A stretch of 18,269 bases of DNA from Fen-549 sp050011315 (lineage in GTDB: Bacteria; Actinomycetota; Thermoleophilia; Gaiellales; Gaiellaceae), in the NCBI GenBank assembly GCA_050011315.1, contig JBEKJI010000038.1:1-18269 (forward strand), in the 5' to 3' direction. A program made the translations under genes and the position numbers. The notes below the pieces were generated by a model. It saw only the letters and a list, made by a program, of their open reading frames with translations, was not told the DNA's origin and made no database searches. Below are positions 14,278 through 18,269 of the stretch, piece by piece; the first letter of the stretch is position 1, and each line of letters starts with the position of its first letter.

Positions 14278-14940
14278 TCAGTTCGTGACCTGTACCCAGC
14301 CGTTCACCAAATCCGTGGTGATCTCGTTGCTGCCGTAGTTGTTACGGATGCAGAACCCAACGTGCCAGGTTCCTGCACCGGGCACCACGGATGCTGCCGC
14401 CGCAAACGTCCGGAATTCTGGATACACGCGGCTGAACGAGTCATAAGCGCCCGTGAAACTGGAGATTGTGCCTCCCGTGCTCGGCTGATAGCAGAGGTCG
14501 TATTCGAAGCTCTGCCCGCTTGTGCTTAACACGGAACGAAGTGGCACCTCGGCGGCACCGGTGAGCCGCTGGCTCGCCGTGGTGGTGACGGTGGCGGTGC
14601 CGCCGGCGAAGACATAGGCGTCGATACTTCCGGGAATGCTGCCTGCGCCGCCGTTGAAGACCCCGGTCGTGACGACACCGCTAGGGCCCTGTTGTCCTTA
14701 AGCGCCCTGCGCGCCTATGGCACCCTGTGCGCCTGTGGCACCCTGTGCGCCTGTGGCACCGGTGGCGCCCCTCGGACCCTTGGCGCCTTTTAGCTGTTTG
14801 AGCACGCTCGGCTTGATCTGCTTGGTAGAGGTGATCAGATAGTGCTGACCCGCAGCCACGGCGCCGCCGCCCAGCGCAAAGAAGAGGGCGGCAATCGCGA
14901 TCACCATGGTGGGGGATGGCCAACGAAACTTCGGCCTCAT
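14278..14940 (-). pseudogene. Collagen-like secreted protein, interrupted by an in-frame TAA
   Basis: ATG 14940 follows GCGAGGAATTC, a good ribosome-binding site. Residues 1-11 are basic and 12-30 hydrophobic (MVIAIAALFFALGGGAVA), a signal peptide or anchor. A linker is followed from G52 by a Gly-X-Y tract of about 12 triplets. Codon 81 is TAA (14698-14700) in a Y position, where the preceding repeats have CAG (Gln) or similar. The frame stays open after it: GQQGPSG ends the tract and a C-terminal domain of about 130 residues (GTWHVGFCIRNN, VNGWVQVTN) reads on to TGA 14278. Collagen-like proteins with this beta-sandwich-type end are common in Thermoleophilia. The result is either a recent nonsense mutation, readthrough of the stop, or a sequencing error. 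Confidence 0.75.
14711..14764 (-). repeat. 18-bp tandem repeat coding for Gly-X-Y triplets
   Basis: GCGCCTGTGGCACCCTGT on the plus strand, about three near-perfect copies (14711-14728, 14729-14746, 14747-14760 plus diverged end). On the minus strand it encodes the ATGAQG unit of the collagen-like tract. Such repeats change length by slippage, and the TAA is immediately downstream. Confidence 0.85.
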
Positions 14941-14948
14941 GAATTCCT

Positions 14949-14975
14949 CGCTTTCTCGGAGGGCCGCCGAAAGCG
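14949..14975 (-). promoter_or_regulatory. Inverted repeat in the leader of the collagen-like gene
   Basis: CGCTTTC (14949-14955) and GAAAGCG (14969-14975), loop 13 nt, lie 9-35 nt before the ATG, next to the ribosome-binding site. A weak -10-like TAGTAT (minus strand, 14999-15004) is further upstream. It could be an operator or an RNA hairpin that controls translation. The 93-bp gap to the decarboxylase holds nothing else clear. Confidence 0.3.
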
Positions 14976-15033
14976 TCACGGCGGAGATGGTGCGGACGAT
15001 ACTAAGCGATAAGAAAGCGAAGGAAAACGCGCT

Positions 15034-16413
15034 TTACGATATTGCTTGCTCGATCGCCTGCCAGGTCAGGCGTATGTCCCCTTCGGTCGTACGCGCGTTG
15101 GCGATCGCCCAGCGGATCACGTAGCGGTCGCGCAGGCGGGTGTGTGAGAGGAAGGCGACGCCGCTCGAGTTGACGCGCTCCAGCAGCTCCTCGTTCGCCT
15201 CGTCGGTACCGCGCAGGCGGAAGCAGATGGTGGAGAACGGGCGCGGTGCGCAGAGCTCGAAGCGGTCGTCGGCCCGGACGAGCTCCTCGACCAGAGCGGC
15301 CAGCCGCACCGACTCGCGGATCTGCTCCTGCAGGCCCTCGCGTCCGTACCAGCGCAGCACCGCCCAGAGCTTGAGCGCCCGCATGCGCCGGCCCAGTGCC
15401 GGTCCGTACTCCATCAGGTTGAGCGCATCCTCGGGCGCGCGCAGGTACTCGGGAACGAGGCTGAAGGCGGCGCGCAGGTCGTCGGGGCGGGCGGTGAAGA
15501 AACAGGAGCAGTCCATCGGCGTGAACAGCCACTTGTGCGCGTTGACGACGAAGGAGTCGGCCAGCTCGACGCCCGCGAGCGCCCAGCGAAACTCGGGGCA
15601 GACCGCGGCCGATCCGGCGTAGGCGGCGTCCACGTGCAGCCAGGCGCCGTGATCCTTGCAGAGCGGCCCGATCTCGGGCAGCGGGTCGACCGAGGTGGTC
15701 GAGGTCGTGCCGACGGTGGCAACGACCGCGCAGACGTCGCCCCTGGCAAGCCCCTCGGCCAGCCTGTCGACGAGCATGCGGAAGTCGTCGTCTACCGGGA
15801 CCGTGCGCAGCTCGAGCTCGAGCAGGCGGCAAGCCTTGGCAACCGAGGAGTGGGCCTCCACCGAGCAGAGCACCGCCCGGCGACCGGCGCCGGCCTCGCG
15901 TGCCGCGGCGAGCGCCGAAAGCGTCGAGGTCGAGGCGGTGTCCTCGATGTGCCCGAACCAGTCTTCCGGTAGGCCGAGCAGCTGCCTGATCCAGCCGAGC
16001 ACCAGCTGCTCGAGCTCGGTGGCGGCCGGCGAGCCGCGCCAGAGCATGGCGTTCACGTTCAGGGCCGCGATCAGCATCTCGGCCAGGATCCCCGGCTCCG
16101 AGGCGGTGGTCGGGAAGTAGGCGAAGAAGCGGGGATGGTTCCAGTGCGTCAGGCCGGGCAAGATGATCCGCTCGAGATCTTCGAGCACGGCGGAGAAGGG
16201 CTCCCCGTGCTCGGGCGGCTCGGCGGGAAGCTGGGCCAGCACCTCGCCGGGCTCGACCTGCGCCAGCACCGGCAGCTCCGGCAGGCGCTCGAGAAAGCCG
16301 GCCACCCACTCGCTCGCGGCCTCGGCGCTCTTGCGGAAGCTCAGGAGCTCTTCCTGGCGCGCAGGATCTGTTCCCACGGACGTGTGTTCAGTACCTGCTC
16401 GCTCGTCAGCCAT
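15034..16413 (-). CDS. PLP-dependent amino-acid decarboxylase (group II, aromatic-type)
   Basis: Cytoplasmic pyridoxal-phosphate enzyme, 459 residues, of the DDC/glutamate/histidine decarboxylase fold. Seen: HPRFFAYFPTTASEPGIL (93-110) with the family's substrate-pocket residues, the ring-stacking His in VEAHSS (H188), the PLP-pyridine Asp in HVDAAYAG (D262), the Schiff-base Lys in NAHKWLFTPMDCS (K294), and LGRRMRALKLW (340-350). Residues around the PLP phosphate read DTASTSTLSAL, less common than SGGTEANL in this family. These features fit aromatic L-amino-acid decarboxylases (Tyr, Dopa, Trp), but the substrate cannot be fixed from sequence, and aldehyde-synthase activity is possible. ATG 16413 follows GCGAGGAGAGC, a good ribosome-binding site. 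Its 5' end overlaps the polX 3' end by 73 bp in another frame, so the two are probably cotranscribed. Confidence 0.88.
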   Translation of the reverse strand: MADERAGTEHTSVGTDPARQEELLSFRKSAEAASEWVAGFLERLPELPVLAQVEPGEVLAQLPAEPPEHGEPFSAVLEDLERIILPGLTHWNHPRFFAYFPTTASEPGILAEMLIAALNVNAMLWRGSPAATELEQLVLGWIRQLLGLPEDWFGHIEDTASTSTLSALAAAREAGAGRRAVLCSVEAHSSVAKACRLLELELRTVPVDDDFRMLVDRLAEGLARGDVCAVVATVGTTSTTSVDPLPEIGPLCKDHGAWLHVDAAYAGSAAVCPEFRWALAGVELADSFVVNAHKWLFTPMDCSCFFTARPDDLRAAFSLVPEYLRAPEDALNLMEYGPALGRRMRALKLWAVLRWYGREGLQEQIRESVRLAALVEELVRADDRFELCAPRPFSTICFRLRGTDEANEELLERVNSSGVAFLSHTRLRDRYVIRWAIANARTTEGDIRLTWQAIEQAIS

Positions 16414-18047
16414 GCTCTCCTCGCTTGTGCCAGGCCCAGCTCGATGCTCATCAGAGTCACCGTCCGGTGCCCGTCGCTTGAGATCACGATCTTAGCCCCT
16501 GCCTCGCCTGCAAGTCGCGCATGAACGTCGCGCAGGTCGAGCCGGTCGGGCTGGCCGTTGATTTCCAGCGCCGTTCCGGTCTCGACCGCCCTGGCGACAA
16601 TGCGCTCGATCGCCACCTGCGGCTCGCGCTCGCCGATCCTGCGCGCGGTTGGATGAGCGATGCAGTCGACGTGCGGGTTATCCATCGCACCGAGGATGCG
16701 CTCGCTGGGGCTGCGCTCGAAGGAGGTGTGCAGCGCCCCGAACACCCAGTCCAGCCGCGCCAGCTCTTCGTCGGGAAGATCCATCGACCCGTTCGCCCTG
16801 ATCGCGGACTCGACTCCGCTGAGGATGCGGAAGGGCGCGAGCCTGGCATTCAGTGCCTCGACCTCCTCGAGTTGCGCCTCCAGCCTCCCCTCGCGCAGGC
16901 GGTCTCCGTGATCGGTGATGGCCACGTACTCGTAGCCGCGCTCGATCGCAGCCAGCGCCATCTCCTCGATCGAGGCGCGTCCGTCCGACCAGTTGGAGTG
17001 AACGTGCAGGTCGCCGCGCAGGTCGCCGAGCTCGATCAGACGCGGCAGCGAGCCCGCGCGAGCCGCCTCGAGCTCGCCCGAGCCCTCCCTCAGCTCGGGC
17101 GGGATGTAGGCGTAGCCGAGCAGCTCGTACAGCTCCTCCTCGCTGCCGGCGGTCACGATCTCGCCCGTCTCGACGCTGGTCACGCCGTACTCCGAGACCG
17201 ACAGCCCCCGTTTGACCGCGTCCTCGCGCAGCTCGATGTTGTGCTGCTTGGAGCCGGTGAAGTGCTGAAGCACGTTGCCGTACGCCTCCGGTACGACGAC
17301 ACGCAGATCGAAGTGGAGGCCGTTCTGCCCCACGACCTCGGCCTTGGTCTCACCGGCCCCGACGATCTCGGCCACCCAGGCCATGGCGGTGAACTTCTCG
17401 ATCAGGGTCGCCGGCTCGGTCGCGGTGGCGATCAGGTCGATGTCGTGCACCGTCTCGCGGCGGCGCCTGACGCTACCCGCCTCGGAGACGCAAACCGCTT
17501 CCGCCAGCCCGGCGATCTGGTCGCGAACCTCCAGCGCCGCCGGCAGCGCCTGCCCGAGCAGTACCCGTCGCTCTCCCGGCTCGGCCGCGTGCTCGAGCGC
17601 CCGCAGCACCTTCGCCTCGATCGACGATCCCAGACCAGGCAGTGTTCGCAGGCGCTCTTCCTCGGCCGCGCGCCGCAACTCCTCGGGCGTCGTCAGGCCC
17701 AGCTCGATCCAGAAGCGCGCGGCCGTCCTGGGGCCGATCCCGGGCAGGCGCAGGAACGAGACGACCCCGGCCGGGACGCGCTGCTCGCGCTCGGCCAGGG
17801 CGTGGATCTTTCCGTCGGAGACGATCTCGCGGATCTTGCCTTCGATCGTCTTGCCGATCCCGGGCAGCTCGGTGGCCTGCCAGGTCTGGGCAAGCTCGGC
17901 GACCGAGCGCGAGCTGTCGAGAATCTGTTTTGCGGCGCGGCGGTAGGCGTTGATGCGGAAGCTGTCGCCTCCCTCCAGCTCGATCAGATCGGCGAGCAGC
18001 TCGAACTGGTCGGCGACCTCGGCGTTCGACGGCATACGGGCGGGCAT
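16341..18047 (-). CDS. polX: DNA polymerase X family with C-terminal PHP domain
   Basis: Repair polymerase of the bacterial PolX type, gap-filling synthesis plus 3'-5' exonuclease/AP-site processing; cytoplasmic. It has 568 residues from ATG 18047 (GTG 18053 is two codons earlier). The N-terminal helix-hairpin-helix region contains LPGIGKTI (61-68), LPGIGPRT (101-108) and LPGLG (136-140). The palm motif is GSVRRRRETVHDIDL with GS 191-192, D202, D204, and third Asp D247 in HFDLRVV; GSKQHN (265-270) is the bacterial PolX thumb motif. The PHP domain has H348/H350, D355, H380, E413, H440, H465 and D525-G-H527, so polymerase and nuclease sites both look intact. A -10-like TAACAT (18055-18060, minus) ends about 7 nt before ATG 18047, suggesting a leaderless start. 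It overlaps the downstream decarboxylase. Confidence 0.95.
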   Translation of the reverse strand: MPARMPSNAEVADQFELLADLIELEGGDSFRINAYRRAAKQILDSSRSVAELAQTWQATELPGIGKTIEGKIREIVSDGKIHALAEREQRVPAGVVSFLRLPGIGPRTAARFWIELGLTTPEELRRAAEEERLRTLPGLGSSIEAKVLRALEHAAEPGERRVLLGQALPAALEVRDQIAGLAEAVCVSEAGSVRRRRETVHDIDLIATATEPATLIEKFTAMAWVAEIVGAGETKAEVVGQNGLHFDLRVVVPEAYGNVLQHFTGSKQHNIELREDAVKRGLSVSEYGVTSVETGEIVTAGSEEELYELLGYAYIPPELREGSGELEAARAGSLPRLIELGDLRGDLHVHSNWSDGRASIEEMALAAIERGYEYVAITDHGDRLREGRLEAQLEEVEALNARLAPFRILSGVESAIRANGSMDLPDEELARLDWVFGALHTSFERSPSERILGAMDNPHVDCIAHPTARRIGEREPQVAIERIVARAVETGTALEINGQPDRLDLRDVHARLAGEAGAKIVISSDGHRTVTLMSIELGLAQARRAWLTSEQVLNTRPWEQILRARKSS

Positions 18048-18119
18048 CAGCACGATGTTAGAGCGCTGAAGCCGGAAAGGCCTTCCAGCCGTTCTCTAAA
18101 CTGGGATCGAGGGAAAACC

Positions 18120-18159
18120 CACTTTCGCCACACTTTCGACTTGACATCACCCGGTGTCA
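18120..18159. repeat. Direct repeat and hairpin beside the IS end
   Basis: CACTTTCG occurs at 18120-18127 and 18131-18138, an 11-bp period. Right of it TGACATC (18142-18148) and GGTGTCA (18153-18159) form a hairpin with loop ACCC, ending 10 bp before the transposase stop. Position suggests the IS terminus or its terminator. No target-site duplication can be identified within this window. The rest of the 18054-18169 gap holds nothing I recognise. Confidence 0.4.
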
Positions 18160-18169
18160 GGAGATCGCC

Positions 18170-18269
18170 TCAAAATAACGTCGCCAGGATCAAGATCATC
18201 GCCAGGTGCAGGAAAGCGAGGTAGTTGGAGGCCTTCCGGTCGCGGCGGACGGCGACCCTGCGCTTGCTC
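18170..18269 (-). mobile_element. C-terminal fragment of an IS transposase (IS5/IS4-like DDE)
   Basis: Open to the window edge, stop TGA at 18170-18172. The 32 visible residues, SKRRVAVRRDRKASNYLAFL then HLAMILILATLF, match the conserved end of IS5-type DDE transposases, which end in a R-x-x-R..YLAFLxLA-like helix after the last catalytic Glu. Only the last helix is here; catalytic residues lie to the right. Whether the element is intact cannot be told. It is the only sign of recent mobile DNA in this window. Confidence 0.7.

Noticed and set aside
14711..14764. Short regular repeats as a possible CRISPR array
   Set aside because: The 18-bp units are directly adjacent without spacers and encode Gly-X-Y in frame.
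15002..16309. 435-codon frame shifted inside the decarboxylase
   Set aside because: Arg/Ala/Gly-rich shadow translation; the other frame carries the Schiff-base Lys and PLP Asp.
18141..18146. TTGACA as a -35 box reading toward the transposase
   Set aside because: No -10 element at a workable spacing, and the transposase is on the opposite strand.
16521..18224. Long plus-strand open frame of 567 codons opposite polX
   Set aside because: Product is Leu/Arg/Gly/Asp-rich without any motif; it is the mirror of a GC-rich gene whose own strand shows intact PolX and PHP catalytic residues.

Overview
The window is about 18.3 kb of high-GC bacterial chromosome that reads like an actinomycete. GTG starts are common, the Zur/ZnuABC block is of actinobacterial type, and there are a short RmlA, an MMPL exporter, a bacterial PolX with a PHP domain and a secreted collagen-like protein. 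This mix resembles the class Thermoleophilia (Gaiellales/Solirubrobacterales), but that placement is an inference from gene style, not from a marker gene.

Layout. (1) Positions 1-4245, minus strand: an MMPL-family exporter, then a dTDP-L-rhamnose block rmlA-rmlC-rmlD; rmlD runs off the left edge and rmlB is not seen. (2) Positions 4376-7886, plus strand: a proteostasis operon of Hsp20, the ATP-dependent protease Lon (start codon overlapping the hsp20 stop) and a small YtxH-like membrane protein. (3) Positions 7886-8046: a 161-bp segment between two convergent genes, closed by a perfect 12-bp inverted repeat. Its inner helices use G-U pairs that fold only in the plus-strand RNA; it matches no class I recognise. 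(4) Positions 8045-12590: a metal-homeostasis island. A Fur/Zur repressor and a secreted M23 peptidase run leftward, and the znuA-znuC-znuB zinc/manganese uptake operon runs rightward. A 17-bp perfect palindrome lies on the znuA start codon. (5) Positions 12679-13388, minus: two overlapping half-size TauE/SafE (TSUP) permease genes. (6) Positions 13460-14182, plus: trehalose-6-phosphate phosphatase, followed by hairpins. (7) Positions 14278-14940, minus: a collagen-like secreted protein gene broken by one in-frame TAA inside its Gly-X-Y tract. (8) Positions 15034-18047, minus: DNA polymerase X, overlapping a PLP-dependent amino-acid decarboxylase by 73 bp. (9) Positions 18170-18269, minus: the C-terminus of an IS transposase at the right edge.

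How the genes work together. The rml genes make dTDP-rhamnose for surface polysaccharide. Hsp20 and Lon would hold and degrade damaged proteins. Zur would sense zinc and repress uptake through the shared divergent region, with the zinc-dependent M23 hydrolase possibly in the same transcript as zur. OtsB supports trehalose synthesis. No phage, CRISPR, tRNA or rRNA was seen. The most unusual items are the structured segment at 7886-8046, the operator placed over the znuA start codon, the split TSUP pair and the interrupted collagen-like gene.
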